From Curtobacterium flaccumfaciens (GTDB lineage: Bacteria > Actinomycetota > Actinomycetes > Actinomycetales > Microbacteriaceae), in contig NZ_SNVW01000009.1 of NCBI RefSeq assembly GCF_004361695.1, positions 1 through 64,000 on the forward strand: a stretch of 64,000 bases of DNA, in the 5' to 3' direction. The translations under genes and the position numbers were made by a program. Of the stretch, positions 10,209-19,562 are shown one piece after another. Below the pieces are notes generated by a model. It saw only the letters and a list, made by a program, of their open reading frames with translations, did not search any database and was not told the origin of the DNA. Position 1 is the first letter of the stretch, and every line of letters starts with the position of its first letter.

Positions 10209-12137
10209 GTGGCTGGCAGGATCGCGCGGAACGACATCGACGAGGTCCGCGCGCGCGTGAACATCGCCGACATCGTGGGCGACTACGTCACCCTGAAGTC
10301 CGCCGGGGTCGGTTCGCTCAAGGGCCTCTGCCCCTTCCACGACGAGCGATCACCGTCGTTCCACGTGCGGCCCCAGGTCGGTCGGTACCACTGCTTCGGG
10401 TGCGGTGAGGACGGCGACGTCTTCGAGTTCATCATCAAGCAGGACCACACGACCTTCCAGGAAGCCGTCGAGCGGATGGCGGCCAAGATCGGCTTCACCC
10501 TGCACTACGAAGAGGGCGACGGTCCCCGCACCGACTACAACCAGCGTGCGCGGTTGATCGCCGTGAACGAGGCGGCACTGGCCTTCTACCAGTCGCAGCT
10601 CACGACCGCTGCGGCCGAGCCCGCCCGCCAGTTCCTCGGGGAGCGCGGGTTCGATCCCGCGGCGGCGCAGCACTTCGGTGTCGGTTTCTCGCCGCAGTCG
10701 TACGACGCCACGCGCGAGCACCTCCGCGGCCGCGGGTTCTCGATGGACGAGATCCTCGCCGCGGGGCTCGCCGGGCAGGGCGACCGGTCGCCGTACGACC
10801 GGTTCCGCGGGCGGCTGATGTGGCCGATCCGCGACGTCACCGGGGCGACGATCGGGTTCGGTGCGCGTCGACTGCTCGACGACGACAAGGGCCCGAAGTA
10901 CCTCAACACGCCGGAGACCCCGATCTACCACAAGAGCCAGGTGCTCTACGGCCTCGACCTCGCCCGGCGCGACATCTCGAAGCAGAAGCAGGTCGTCATC
11001 GTCGAGGGCTACACCGACGTGATGGCCTGCCACCTCGCGGGCATCACCACCGCCGTCGCGACGTGCGGCACGTCGTTCGGCGTCGACCACATCAAGGTGC
11101 TGCGGCCGATGCTCGGCGATTCCGCCGGTGCACACCTGTCGCAGCTCGGCAACATCGTCTTCACGTTCGACCCGGACGAGGCCGGGCAGCGCGCGGCCGC
11201 GCGGGCCTTCGCCGAGGAGAGCCGGTTCGCCGCGCAGACCTACGTCGCCGTCGCGCCCGGCGGACTCGACCCGTGCGACCTGCGGCTCGCCCGTGGTGAC
11301 TCGGCCGTCACGCGACTCATCGACACGAAGCGCCCGATGTTCGAGTTCATGATCCGCCGTCGGCTCGCCGCCCACGACATCGAGACCGCCGAGGGGCGCG
11401 TCGCCGGTCTGCGCGATGCCGCCCCGGTCGTCGCCGGGATCCGAGACCGCACCCTCGCCACGGCCTACACGCGCGAGACCGCGAAGTGGCTCGGCATGGA
11501 CATCCCCGAGGTCCGTCGCGCCGTCGAGAGCGCCCGGCAGCGGGCCGGTGCCGCCGGTTCGCGGCAGGACGACCACCGGGCGACGGGCAGCGTGCCCGTC
11601 GGGCAGGCCGGTCCCGGTGGTGAGCTCGTCGCTCCACCAGAGGAACCGATCGCGGGCCTCCGGCTCCTGCCGAACGACCCGATCACCCGGATGGAGCGCG
11701 ACGCCGTGATGGCGATGGTGCAGCAGCCCGGGCACGTCGGGGCGCAGCTCCTCGGGCTCGCCGCGTCGGCCACCTTCTCGGCGCCGATGCTCGCGGTCGT
11801 GCGGGACGCGGTCGTGGCGAACGTCGACGCCGTCGGAGCGGGGGACTGGCTCGACCGACTGCTGCAGGACGTGCCGGCGCCGTTCCGTGGCCTCGTGCAG
11901 GAGCTCGCGCTCGCGCCGATCCCGGCCCGCACCGACGAGGACCTGGCGATCTACGCGCGGAGCATCGTCGTCGCGCTCGTCGAGCGGGACCTGCTCGCCC
12001 GGAAGGCCTCGTTGCTCGGGCAGCTGCAGCGCGCGGATCCGAACGAGCAGGCCGACCGTCGCGCCGACATCCAGCGGCAGCTCGTCGACATCGACGCGCA
12101 GCGCATGCGGCTCCGCGCCGACGCCGAGGCCTCCTAG
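10209..12137 (+). CDS. dnaG: DNA primase
   Basis: DnaG makes RNA primers at the replication fork. The 642-residue protein starts MAGRIARNDIDEVRARVNI. It has an N-terminal CHC2 zinc finger (Cys41, His44, Cys62, Cys65 in CPFHDERSPSF and HCFGCGEDGD). The TOPRIM core includes VVIVEGYTDVMACHLAG and the acidic FDPDEAGQRAA. A C-terminal helicase-interaction domain follows a low-conservation linker around residues 450-480. The GTG start has no Shine-Dalgarno but a TAGGAT -10 box 6 nt upstream. Confidence 0.97.
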   Translation: MAGRIARNDIDEVRARVNIADIVGDYVTLKSAGVGSLKGLCPFHDERSPSFHVRPQVGRYHCFGCGEDGDVFEFIIKQDHTTFQEAVERMAAKIGFTLHYEEGDGPRTDYNQRARLIAVNEAALAFYQSQLTTAAAEPARQFLGERGFDPAAAQHFGVGFSPQSYDATREHLRGRGFSMDEILAAGLAGQGDRSPYDRFRGRLMWPIRDVTGATIGFGARRLLDDDKGPKYLNTPETPIYHKSQVLYGLDLARRDISKQKQVVIVEGYTDVMACHLAGITTAVATCGTSFGVDHIKVLRPMLGDSAGAHLSQLGNIVFTFDPDEAGQRAAARAFAEESRFAAQTYVAVAPGGLDPCDLRLARGDSAVTRLIDTKRPMFEFMIRRRLAAHDIETAEGRVAGLRDAAPVVAGIRDRTLATAYTRETAKWLGMDIPEVRRAVESARQRAGAAGSRQDDHRATGSVPVGQAGPGGELVAPPEEPIAGLRLLPNDPITRMERDAVMAMVQQPGHVGAQLLGLAASATFSAPMLAVVRDAVVANVDAVGAGDWLDRLLQDVPAPFRGLVQELALAPIPARTDEDLAIYARSIVVALVERDLLARKASLLGQLQRADPNEQADRRADIQRQLVDIDAQRMRLRADAEAS

Positions 12138-12816
12138 GCGCGGTCCGCGCCGCGCGCGCCCACCCGGCGGCACGGAGTCGAGCGCGCGGAACGCGCCGTC
12201 GGGTGCGCGCCGACCGGGCAGAAGCGCCCGCCGGAGTGCACGAGCGTGACGAATCGGGCCCGCTCGGGGGTGTTCGGGCGTTCGTGCGCCGCCGAGATCG
12301 CACTTCGGCGGGGTTCGCCGGCGCCGGGCCCCGCCGAAGTGCGATCTCGCGCCGCCGATCGCCGACGTGGGCCCGCGCGGAAGTGCGACCTCGCGCTGCC
12401 GATCGCCGACGCCACACCGCCGAAGTGCGATTTCGCGCCGCCGGTCGGGCACGCCAGCACGCGGCCGACCTCCGGCGGCACGGCGTCGAGCGGGCCGAAC
12501 ACGCCGTCGGGTGCGCGTCGACCGGGCAGAAGTGCCCGCCGGAGTGCGCCGAGCGTGACGAATCGGGCCCGCTCGGGGTGCTCGGGCGCTGCCGAGATCG
12601 CACTTCGGCGCCGCTCGCCGGTGCCGGACCCCGCCGAAGTGCGATCTCGCGCCGCCGACCGGCCCCGCCCGCGCCTCCGCCGAACCGCGGCCCCGGCGCC
12701 GGCGGCGCCCGGCGCGGGCGGCGCCCGGCGGGCACCCAGGTTGCACCGCGCAACAATCGTGCGCGACGCGCCGCTCACCATCGCACGGATGATGCGCCAT
12801 GCGACGCCCTCGTGCA
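12138..12816. repeat. Repeat-filled intergenic region after dnaG
   Basis: No gene is supported. Two direct copies of a roughly 190-bp block lie at about 12167-12357 and 12474-12657. They share the order: GGCACGG(A/C)GTCGAGCG, the CGTCGGGTGCGCG segment, GACCGGGCAGAAG, GAGCGTGACGAATCGGGCCC, GCCGAGATCGCACTTCGGCG, CCGCCGAAGTGCGATCTCGC. The last two elements are inverted copies and give a hairpin. The 115 bp between blocks hold two further GAAGTGCGA(C/T)(C/T)TCGCG variants. A shorter piece (GACGCGCCGCTCAC) recurs near 180-195. Confidence 0.8.
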
Positions 12817-12830
12817 TTACAGCGGTGTAA
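12817..12830. promoter_or_regulatory. TTACA-N4-TGTAA palindrome upstream of the peptide transporter
   Basis: A 14-bp AT-richer palindrome (TTACA GCGG TGTAA) stands out in this GC-rich region, 127 nt before the substrate-binding protein start. It is a plausible repressor operator for the transporter operon. A weak TTGCAT-like -35 lies at 12850. The assignment is inference. Confidence 0.4.
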
Positions 12831-12956
12831 ACAAATCGCTCGGAGTTCGTTGCATTCCGTGACAGGGTGATAGCAATGAGCGTTCCTGGCCGGGCACACA
12901 GACGTTCCACCCGCCGGCCGGAGCCCTTGCATTCACCACCGAGAGAGGCATCGAAC

Positions 12957-14588
12957 ATGGCATCCGTGTTCAAGAAGCACACCGCCACGTGGGGCAGGCG
13001 CGGCATCGCGCTCGGCGCCGGAGCAGCAGCGACGGCGCTGGTGCTCACCGGCTGCGCCGGCGGCAGCGTGAGCAACGCCGACCTGAACGGCCTGAGCATC
13101 GGCACGACCGACAAGATCACGTCGCTCGACCCGGCCGGCTCGTACGACAACGGCTCCTTCGCCGTGCAGAACCAGGTCTTCCCCTTCCTGATGAACACCC
13201 CCGTCGGCAGCCCGGACGTCAAGCCGGACATCGCGACCAAGGGTGAGTTCACCAACGACACGACCTACACGGTCACGCTCAAGAAGGGGCTCGAGTTCGC
13301 GAACGGCAACGAGCTCACGTCGAGTGACGTGAAGTTCTCGTTCGAGCGCGAGCTCAAGATCAACAACGAGAACGGCCCGCAGTCGCTGCTCGCCAACCTC
13401 AAGAGCATCGACACGCCGGACGACACCACCGTCGTGTTCCACCTCGACCACGCCGACCAGACCTGGCCGCAGGTGCTCTCGAGCCCCGCCGGCCCGATCG
13501 TCGACGAGCAGGTCTTCTCCGCGGACAAGCTGACGCCCGCGGCGGACATCGTCAAGGGCAAGGCGTTCGCCGGGCAGTACGAGATCACCTCGTACAAGGA
13601 GAACGACACGATCCAGTACAAGGCGAACCCGAAGTACGACGGCCTCCTCGAGAAGGCGAAGACCTCCGAGGTCACCGCCAGCTACTACACCAAGGAGACC
13701 GACCTGAAGCTCGCCGTGCAGAAGGGCGACGTCGACGTGGCGTACCGCTCGCTGACGCCGACCGACATCGCCGACCTGCGCAAGGACGACAAGGTCAAGG
13801 TCACCGACGGCCCCGGCGGCGAGATCCGCTACCTGGTCTTCAACTTCAACACGCAGCCGTTCGGTGCGAGCCAGTCGGACAAGGACGAGTCGAAGGCCCT
13901 GGCCGTGCGTCAGGCCGTCGCGGACGTCGTCGACCGCGAGAAGCTCGCGAAGGACGTCTACAACGACACCTACTCGCCGCTCTACTCGATGGTCCCGGAC
14001 GGCCTCACGGGTGCCGCGAAGCCGTTCGAGAAGCTCTACGGCGACGGCAACGGCGGCGCGGACGTCGACAAGGCCAAGGACACGCTGTCCAAGGCCGGCG
14101 TGACCGGCAAGGTCAAGCTCGACATCCAGTACGCACCGGACCACTACGGTTCGACGTCGGACGACGAGTACGCCGAGCTCAAGACGCAGCTCGAGAACTC
14201 GGGCCTGTTCACCGTGAACATCCAGTCGACGGTCTACACGACCTACGCCCAGGAGCGTACGAAGGACGCCTACCCCGTGTACCAGCTCGGTTGGTTCCCG
14301 GACTTCTCGGACGCCGACAACTACCTGTCGCCGTTCTTCACGAAGGACAACTTCGTGCAGAACCACTACGACGACCCGACGATCCAGGGTCTCATCTCGC
14401 AGGAGCAGCAGGAGTCCGACAAGGACAAGCGCGCCACGCTCATCGAGCAGGCACAGGAGCGTGAGGCGACGCAGATCTCGACGCTGCCGCTGCTGCAGGG
14501 CAAGTCCGTCGCGGTCGCGGCGAAGGACGTCAAGGGCCTGACCCTCGACTCCTCGTACAAGTTCCGCTACGCGACCCTCTCCAAGTAA
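12957..14588 (+). CDS. Peptide ABC transporter substrate-binding lipoprotein
   Basis: A family 5 (SBP_bac_5) solute-binding lipoprotein of 543 residues that would capture oligopeptides or similar solutes outside the membrane. The signal peptide ends in LVLTGC with the lipidated Cys at 33. The mature domain has the family pattern KKGLEFANGNELTSSDVKFSFER and repeated Pro/Tyr-rich segments such as NPKYDGL. ATG 12957 has a strong ribosome-binding site (GAGAGAGG, 12941-12948). It is the first gene of an importer operon and is separated from the permease by a strong stem-loop, which fits the higher stoichiometry needed for binding proteins. The ligand is unknown. Confidence 0.93.
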   Translation: MASVFKKHTATWGRRGIALGAGAAATALVLTGCAGGSVSNADLNGLSIGTTDKITSLDPAGSYDNGSFAVQNQVFPFLMNTPVGSPDVKPDIATKGEFTNDTTYTVTLKKGLEFANGNELTSSDVKFSFERELKINNENGPQSLLANLKSIDTPDDTTVVFHLDHADQTWPQVLSSPAGPIVDEQVFSADKLTPAADIVKGKAFAGQYEITSYKENDTIQYKANPKYDGLLEKAKTSEVTASYYTKETDLKLAVQKGDVDVAYRSLTPTDIADLRKDDKVKVTDGPGGEIRYLVFNFNTQPFGASQSDKDESKALAVRQAVADVVDREKLAKDVYNDTYSPLYSMVPDGLTGAAKPFEKLYGDGNGGADVDKAKDTLSKAGVTGKVKLDIQYAPDHYGSTSDDEYAELKTQLENSGLFTVNIQSTVYTTYAQERTKDAYPVYQLGWFPDFSDADNYLSPFFTKDNFVQNHYDDPTIQGLISQEQQESDKDKRATLIEQAQEREATQISTLPLLQGKSVAVAAKDVKGLTLDSSYKFRYATLSK

Positions 14589-14598
14589 CACCGACGAC

Positions 14599-14635
14599 GA
14601 CCAGGGGGCGTTCCCACGAGGAACGCCCCCTGGTC
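14599..14635 (+). terminator. Intra-operon stem-loop between binding protein and permease
   Basis: GACCAGGGGGCGTTCC (14599-14614) pairs perfectly with GGAACGCCCCCTGGTC (14620-14635) around a 5-nt loop, 10 nt after the substrate-binding gene. The permease starts 24 nt later. No T-run follows. It is probably a partial terminator or mRNA-stabilising element that raises binding-protein output. Confidence 0.8.
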
Positions 14636-14658
14636 ACGTCCACGAAAGGCACCCTCCC

Positions 14659-15768
14659 GTGACCCTCAGCACTCCCGAGGCGACGCAGGACGTGAACGGT
14701 TCCGACCCCACCAAGCCCCAGGCACAGCGCGGTGCCAAGAGCAGCGGTGGCGGACTCGGCCGGTACATCCTCGTCAGATTCCTGCTCATCTTCCCGACCG
14801 TCTTCATCCTGGTGACGCTCGTGTTCTTCCTGATGCGCGTGATCGGCAACCCGATCACCGCGTCCGTCGGCGGTCGGCTCACCCCGGACCAGCTGCAGGA
14901 GCGCCTGCACGCCGCCGGGTACGACCGTCCCGTGTTCGTGCAGTACATCGAGTACCTCGGCAACATCGTCCGCGGAGACTTCGGCACGACCGCGACCGAC
15001 AACCGTCCGATCACCGAGGTCATCGTCACGTACGGCGGCGCGACCGCGGAGCTCGTGTTCTACGCGCTCATCGTCGCCCTCGTGCTCGGCATCCCGCTCG
15101 GCATGCTCGCGGCGTACCTGCGCGACAAGTGGCCGGACGTGCTGTTCCGCGCCCTGGCGATCCTGACGTACGCGACGCCGGTGTTCTTCGGCGGTCTGCT
15201 GCTCAAGCTCGTGTTCTCGGTGTGGCTCGGCTGGCTCCCGCTCGGGGACCGCGCGTCCACGCGGGTCTCGCTCGTGCTCGACAACATCCCGGGAGCGACC
15301 GGCATCTACCTGATCGACGCGCTCCGCACCGGCAACGCGCAGATCATCGCCGACGTGCTGTCGCACGCCGTCCTGCCGGCCCTGACGCTCGGCCTGCTGA
15401 CGGCCGGCATCTTCCTGCGGCTGGTGCGCGCCAACATGATCGGTTCGCTCGGTTCCGAGTACGTCGACGCGGCCCGCTCACGCGGCGTCCGGGAGGCGCG
15501 GCTCGTCCGGACGCACGCGTTCCGTCCGGCGCTGGTCCCGATCATCACCGTGATGGGTCTGCAGATCGCCATGCTGCTGGGTGGGTCGGTGCTCACCGAG
15601 ACCACCTTCGGCTGGCGCGGGCTCGGTTTCCAGCTCAACCAGTACCTGTCGGCCCGCGACTTCGTCGCGGTGCAGGGCATCGTCGCGATGCTCGCGGTCA
15701 TCGTCGCCCTGACCAACTTCATCGTCGACGTCGTCGCCGCCCTCATCGACCCGAGAGTGAGGTTCTAG
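14659..15768 (+). CDS. Peptide ABC transporter permease (DppB-like)
   Basis: An inner-membrane permease of 369 residues. A 35-residue Gly/Ser-rich cytoplasmic N-terminus precedes GRYILVRFLLIFPTVFILV, the first transmembrane helix. About six helices follow. The EAA-type loop is EYVDAARSRGVREARLVRTHAFRPALVP, and the fold ends at LIDPRVRF, typical of DppB/OppB. The start is GTG 14659. It pairs with the DppC-like permease 2 nt after its stop. Confidence 0.93.
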   Translation: MTLSTPEATQDVNGSDPTKPQAQRGAKSSGGGLGRYILVRFLLIFPTVFILVTLVFFLMRVIGNPITASVGGRLTPDQLQERLHAAGYDRPVFVQYIEYLGNIVRGDFGTTATDNRPITEVIVTYGGATAELVFYALIVALVLGIPLGMLAAYLRDKWPDVLFRALAILTYATPVFFGGLLLKLVFSVWLGWLPLGDRASTRVSLVLDNIPGATGIYLIDALRTGNAQIIADVLSHAVLPALTLGLLTAGIFLRLVRANMIGSLGSEYVDAARSRGVREARLVRTHAFRPALVPIITVMGLQIAMLLGGSVLTETTFGWRGLGFQLNQYLSARDFVAVQGIVAMLAVIVALTNFIVDVVAALIDPRVRF

Positions 15769-15770
15769 AG

Positions 15771-16766
15771 ATGGCTGACACCTCCCTCGTCGACCGCCAC
15801 GAGCCGCTCTGGAAGCGGCTGCCCGTGGTGGTCCAGCTCCGCAAGAGCACCGGCTGGCAGCGCGCCATGCTCATCGTCGGCGTGGTCATCTGCGCCCTCT
15901 ACCTCGTCGTCGCGGTCGCCGCTCCGCTCATCGCCCCGTACGGCTTCGGGCAGCTGCAGAGCGCCGACGGCCAGGGGTTCCCGCGCACCGGCGCACCGAG
16001 TGCCGAGCACATCTGGGGCACGACCGTCGGCGGCTTCGACGTGTTCAGCCGCGTCGTCTACGGCGCCCGGACGGCCGTCCTCGTCGTGATCGTCGCCGTC
16101 GTGGTGTCGATCATCGTCGGTGTCCTGCTCGGCATGGTCTCCGGCTACATCGGCGGCTGGCTCGACCGGATCCTGGTCGTGGTCGCCGACGCGATCTACG
16201 CCTTCCCGTCGCTGCTCCTCGCGATCGTCGTCTCGATCGTCATCTCGGGCGGCAACTCGAGCTACGCGGGCGGCATCATCGCCGCGGCGATCTCGATCAC
16301 GGTCGTGTACGTCCCGCAGTACTTCCGGGTCGTCCGCGCCGAGGCCGTTCGCCTGAAGAACGAGGCGTTCGTCGAGTCGGCGCGGGTGCTCGGCACGAAC
16401 CCGTGGCGGATCATGACGCGCCACGTCCTCCGGAACTCGACGCGTTCGCTGCCGCTGATCCTGACGCTCAACGCGAGCGACGCGATCCTGACGCTCGCGG
16501 GCCTCGGCTTCCTGGGCTTCGGCATCGGCCCGACCAGCGGCGCGGAGTGGGGCTACGACCTCAGCCGCGCGCTGTCCGACGTCGCGTCGGGCGTCTGGTG
16601 GACCGGTGTCTACCCGGGTGTCGCGATCGTGGTGCTCGTCCTCGGCGTCACGTTCATCGGCGAGAGCCTCAACGACATCTCGGACCCGCGTCTGCGTGCC
16701 CGCCGGCGCCTCAAGCAGCTGGTGTCCCGCAAGCAGGCCAGCCGCACGGAAGGGGCGACCGCATGA
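15771..16766 (+). CDS. Peptide ABC transporter permease (DppC-like)
   Basis: The second permease subunit, 331 residues, with an OppC-type N-terminal helix (AMLIVGVVICALYLVVAVAAPLIAP), an extracellular loop containing EHIWGTTVGGFDVFSRVVYGAR, and the EAA loop NEAFVESARVLGTNPWRIMTRHVLRN. It ends NDISDPRLRARRR. ATG 15771 follows the upstream stop by 2 nt, and its own stop overlaps the ATPase start (ATGA). Together with the upstream gene it forms the translocation pore. Confidence 0.93.
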   Translation: MADTSLVDRHEPLWKRLPVVVQLRKSTGWQRAMLIVGVVICALYLVVAVAAPLIAPYGFGQLQSADGQGFPRTGAPSAEHIWGTTVGGFDVFSRVVYGARTAVLVVIVAVVVSIIVGVLLGMVSGYIGGWLDRILVVVADAIYAFPSLLLAIVVSIVISGGNSSYAGGIIAAAISITVVYVPQYFRVVRAEAVRLKNEAFVESARVLGTNPWRIMTRHVLRNSTRSLPLILTLNASDAILTLAGLGFLGFGIGPTSGAEWGYDLSRALSDVASGVWWTGVYPGVAIVVLVLGVTFIGESLNDISDPRLRARRRLKQLVSRKQASRTEGATA

Positions 16767-18481
16767 CGGACGCAACCGGCCAGCCGGGCGCCACCACGCG
16801 CCTCCAGGCTGGCGACACGACCACCGAGCCGGTCGCCGTCGTCGACGACCTGACCGTCACCTTCGCGACCGACGGCGGCGCCGTCGACGCGGTGAAGGGC
16901 GTCAGCCTCGACGTCCGTCCGGGCGAGGTCCTCGCCCTGGTCGGCGAGTCGGGCTCCGGCAAGTCCGTCACGGCCCGGAGCATGCTCCGGCTGATGCCGG
17001 AGACCGCGACGCTCGGCGGGGCCGTCTACCTCGACGGCACCGACGTCCTCAGTGTCGGCGCGCAGAAGCTCCGCGAGCTCCGCGGCACGGCGGGTGCGAT
17101 GGTGTTCCAGGAGCCGAGCACGGCGCTGAACCCGGTGTTCACGGTCGGATGGCAGATCGCCGAGGGCCTCCGGGCGCACGGCGGCGTCTCGCGGAAGGAG
17201 GCGCGCGCGAAGGCGATCGACTACCTCCGCCGCGTCGGCATCCCTGACCCGGAGACCCGGGTCGACCACTACCCGCACCAGTTCTCCGGCGGGCAGAAGC
17301 AGCGCGTCGTCATCGCGAGCGCGCTTGCCCTCGAACCGAGCGTCATCATCGCGGACGAGCCCACCACGGCACTCGACGTGACGGTGCAGGCGGAGATCCT
17401 CGACCTGCTCCGCCGCTGCCGTGACGAGTTCGGCGCCGCGATCGTCATCATCACGCACAACATGGGCGTGGTCGCCGACCTGGCCGACCGCGTCGCCGTG
17501 ATGTACCAGGGTGAGGTCGTCGAAGAGGCCCCCGTGGCGCAGCTGTTCGCCGCACCGCAGGCGGACTACACGAAGCGCCTGCTCGCCGCGGTGCCCCGGC
17601 TCGAGGCCTCGACCGGCGCCGCCCGCCGTGCCGCGATCACGTCGGAGGTCGAACCGCTGGTGTCGGCGCGGGGGCTCGAGATCGAGTACCCGGGTCGTCT
17701 CGGCGCGCCGGCGTTCCGCGCGGTGAAGGGCGTCGACCTCGACATCCGGCCGGGCGAGGTCCTCGGCCTGGTGGGGGAGTCCGGCTCGGGCAAGACCACG
17801 ATCGGCCGCGCGATCGCCGGGCTCACCCGGATCACCGGCGGTTCGCTCGACGTGCTCGGCACCGAGATGCTCGGCTACCGGGAGCGCGACTTCAAGCGGC
17901 ACCGCAAGGACATCGGGTTCGTCTTCCAGGACCCGGCGACCTCGTTCAACCCGCTCCTCACGATCGCGGAGTGCGTCGCCGAGCCCCTGGTCGTGCACGG
18001 CGAGGCATCCAGCCCCCGGGCTGCCCGCAAGCGGGTCGGCGAGCTCCTCGAGATGGTGCAGCTCCCGGCCGCGTACGGCGACCGCTACCCGCACGAGCTC
18101 TCCGGTGGGCAGCGCCAGCGGGCCTCGCTCGCGCGGTCGATCGCGCTCCGGCCGAAGCTCCTCATCGCGGACGAGCCGACGAGTGCGCTCGACGTGTCCG
18201 TGCAGGCGCGCGTGCTCGAGCTGTTCCTCGAGCTCCAGCAGGACCTCGGGTTCGCCTCGCTGTTCATCAGCCACGACCTCGCCGTCGTCGGCGCGCTCTC
18301 CGACCGGATCGCCGTGCTGTACCGCGGCGACCTGGTCGAGACCGGCACGACGGCCGAGGTCCTCGGCGCACCGCAGCACCCTTACACGCAGCGGCTGCTG
18401 GCCTCGTTGCCGGTCCCGGACCCGGCGGAACAGGCGGAGCGACGGCGTACGCTGGTGGCACTGGAGAACGCCGGGTCCTGA
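16763..18481 (+). CDS. Fused double ATPase of the peptide importer (DppD-DppF)
   Basis: One 572-residue chain carries both ATPase domains that are separate DppD and DppF subunits elsewhere. Domain 1 has Walker A GESGSGKS, signature FSGGQKQR, Walker B IIADEPTTALD and switch ITHNMGVV. Domain 2 has GESGSGKTT, LSGGQRQR, LLIADEPTSALD and FISHDLAVV. Both halves look fully active. The N-terminal 25 residues are poorly conserved, and TRLQA there is encoded by a half copy of the CTGGAGGCGCG palindrome (16796-16808). ATG 16763 overlaps the permease stop. Confidence 0.94.
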   Translation: MTDATGQPGATTRLQAGDTTTEPVAVVDDLTVTFATDGGAVDAVKGVSLDVRPGEVLALVGESGSGKSVTARSMLRLMPETATLGGAVYLDGTDVLSVGAQKLRELRGTAGAMVFQEPSTALNPVFTVGWQIAEGLRAHGGVSRKEARAKAIDYLRRVGIPDPETRVDHYPHQFSGGQKQRVVIASALALEPSVIIADEPTTALDVTVQAEILDLLRRCRDEFGAAIVIITHNMGVVADLADRVAVMYQGEVVEEAPVAQLFAAPQADYTKRLLAAVPRLEASTGAARRAAITSEVEPLVSARGLEIEYPGRLGAPAFRAVKGVDLDIRPGEVLGLVGESGSGKTTIGRAIAGLTRITGGSLDVLGTEMLGYRERDFKRHRKDIGFVFQDPATSFNPLLTIAECVAEPLVVHGEASSPRAARKRVGELLEMVQLPAAYGDRYPHELSGGQRQRASLARSIALRPKLLIADEPTSALDVSVQARVLELFLELQQDLGFASLFISHDLAVVGALSDRIAVLYRGDLVETGTTAEVLGAPQHPYTQRLLASLPVPDPAEQAERRRTLVALENAGS

Positions 18482-18497
18482 CCCGACGCGACCATCC

Positions 18498-18540
18498 CTG
18501 GAGGCGCGGCTGACGTCGACGACGCACGCCGCGCCTCCAG
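18498..18540. repeat. CTGGAGGCGCG-family palindrome
   Basis: CTGGAGGCGCGGC (18498-18510) and GCCGCGCCTCCAG (18528-18540) are perfect inverted arms around a 17-nt loop, 14 nt after the double-ATPase stop and 90 nt before the next ABC gene. It may partially terminate the importer transcript. Confidence 0.85.
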
Positions 18541-18629
18541 GCGGTCGCCTCCACCGCACCACGCACGACGGACCGGTCCACGCTGGTCCGTCGCGAACCG
18601 CCGCCAGGGGGCGGCGCGGAAGGGGACCC

Positions 18630-19562
18630 ATGATCGCGGTGAACGGACCGGCGGTCGTCGCAGACGACGTGTCGATCGAGTACCGGAGCGGACGGGGGAC
18701 GGACGCGATCCGGGCCATCGACGGCGTGAGCCTGACGGTCCGCCAGGGGGAGATCCTCGCCGTGCTCGGCGAGTCCGGGTCCGGCAAGTCGACGTTCGCC
18801 GCGGCCGTGGCGGGCCAGCTCGGCGCCACCGGCGAGGGCGAGGGTGCCCACCGTCGGCACATCGTCGGGGGCGAACTCACCGTGCTCGGGCAGAAGACCC
18901 GGGGGCTCCGGCCGACGTCGCGCAAGGCCGAACGCCTCAGCGGGCGCATCGGGTACCTGCCGCAGGACGGCGCGGACCGGCTCAGCCCCGACCTCACCGT
19001 GGGCGAGGCGATCGCCGAACCGATCTACGCCCGCGACCGCCGGTTCGACCGGAAGGAAGCCGGGCTCATCGTCGCGCGTCTGGTCGACGCCGTGCACCTG
19101 CCGCTCGGCGTGATGCGCCTCAACACGTGGGAGCTCTCGAGCGGGCAGCGGCAGCGCGTGGCCCTGGCCCGGGCACTCGTGCTCGAACCGCAGCTCCTCG
19201 TCGCCGACGAACCCGCCCGCGGTGTCGACATCCTGGTCCGCCAGTCGGTGCTCGAAGCACTCTCGACGCTCCAGCGCAACCGCCAGTTCTCCGCCGTCGT
19301 CGTGTCGAGCGACCTGCGCGAAGCCCGTGCCCTCGCGGACCGGGTGGCGATCTTCGCCGAGAGCCGGCTCGTCGGGCTCGGCACCTTCGACGAGGTCCTC
19401 GACAACCCCGTCGACCCCTACGTGAAGACGCTCGCCGCCACCGCGGCGCGTCCGGTGAAGCGCCGCCCCGCGGCCCCCGCCGCTCCGCGCCGCTCGTCGG
19501 CGCCCCGCCGCCCGGTGTCCGCCGGCACCGGCCCCCGAACCGATCGTCAGGAGAACGCGTGA
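18630..19562 (+). CDS. ABC transporter ATPase, DppF-like, lacking the switch histidine
   Basis: A 310-residue peptide-type ABC ATPase. Walker A is GESGSGKST, the Q-loop region GYLPQDGADRLSPDLTVGEAI, the signature LSSGQRQRVALARAL and Walker B LLVADEPARGVD. The H-loop reads VVVSSDLREA where relatives have S-H-D, so the catalytic switch histidine appears replaced by Ser. A basic Ala/Pro/Arg-rich tail of about 45 residues follows. The D-loop (RGVDI) is also atypical. It sits behind the complete importer and is coupled by GTGA to a dehydrogenase. It may energise a second permease, act as a regulatory paralogue, or be impaired. Confidence 0.85.
   Translation: MIAVNGPAVVADDVSIEYRSGRGTDAIRAIDGVSLTVRQGEILAVLGESGSGKSTFAAAVAGQLGATGEGEGAHRRHIVGGELTVLGQKTRGLRPTSRKAERLSGRIGYLPQDGADRLSPDLTVGEAIAEPIYARDRRFDRKEAGLIVARLVDAVHLPLGVMRLNTWELSSGQRQRVALARALVLEPQLLVADEPARGVDILVRQSVLEALSTLQRNRQFSAVVVSSDLREARALADRVAIFAESRLVGLGTFDEVLDNPVDPYVKTLAATAARPVKRRPAAPAAPRRSSAPRRPVSAGTGPRTDRQENA

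Noticed and set aside
12134-12932. ORFs crossing the repeat-rich gap after dnaG
   Set aside because: They follow the duplicated block in several frames at once and lack coding-like codon usage.
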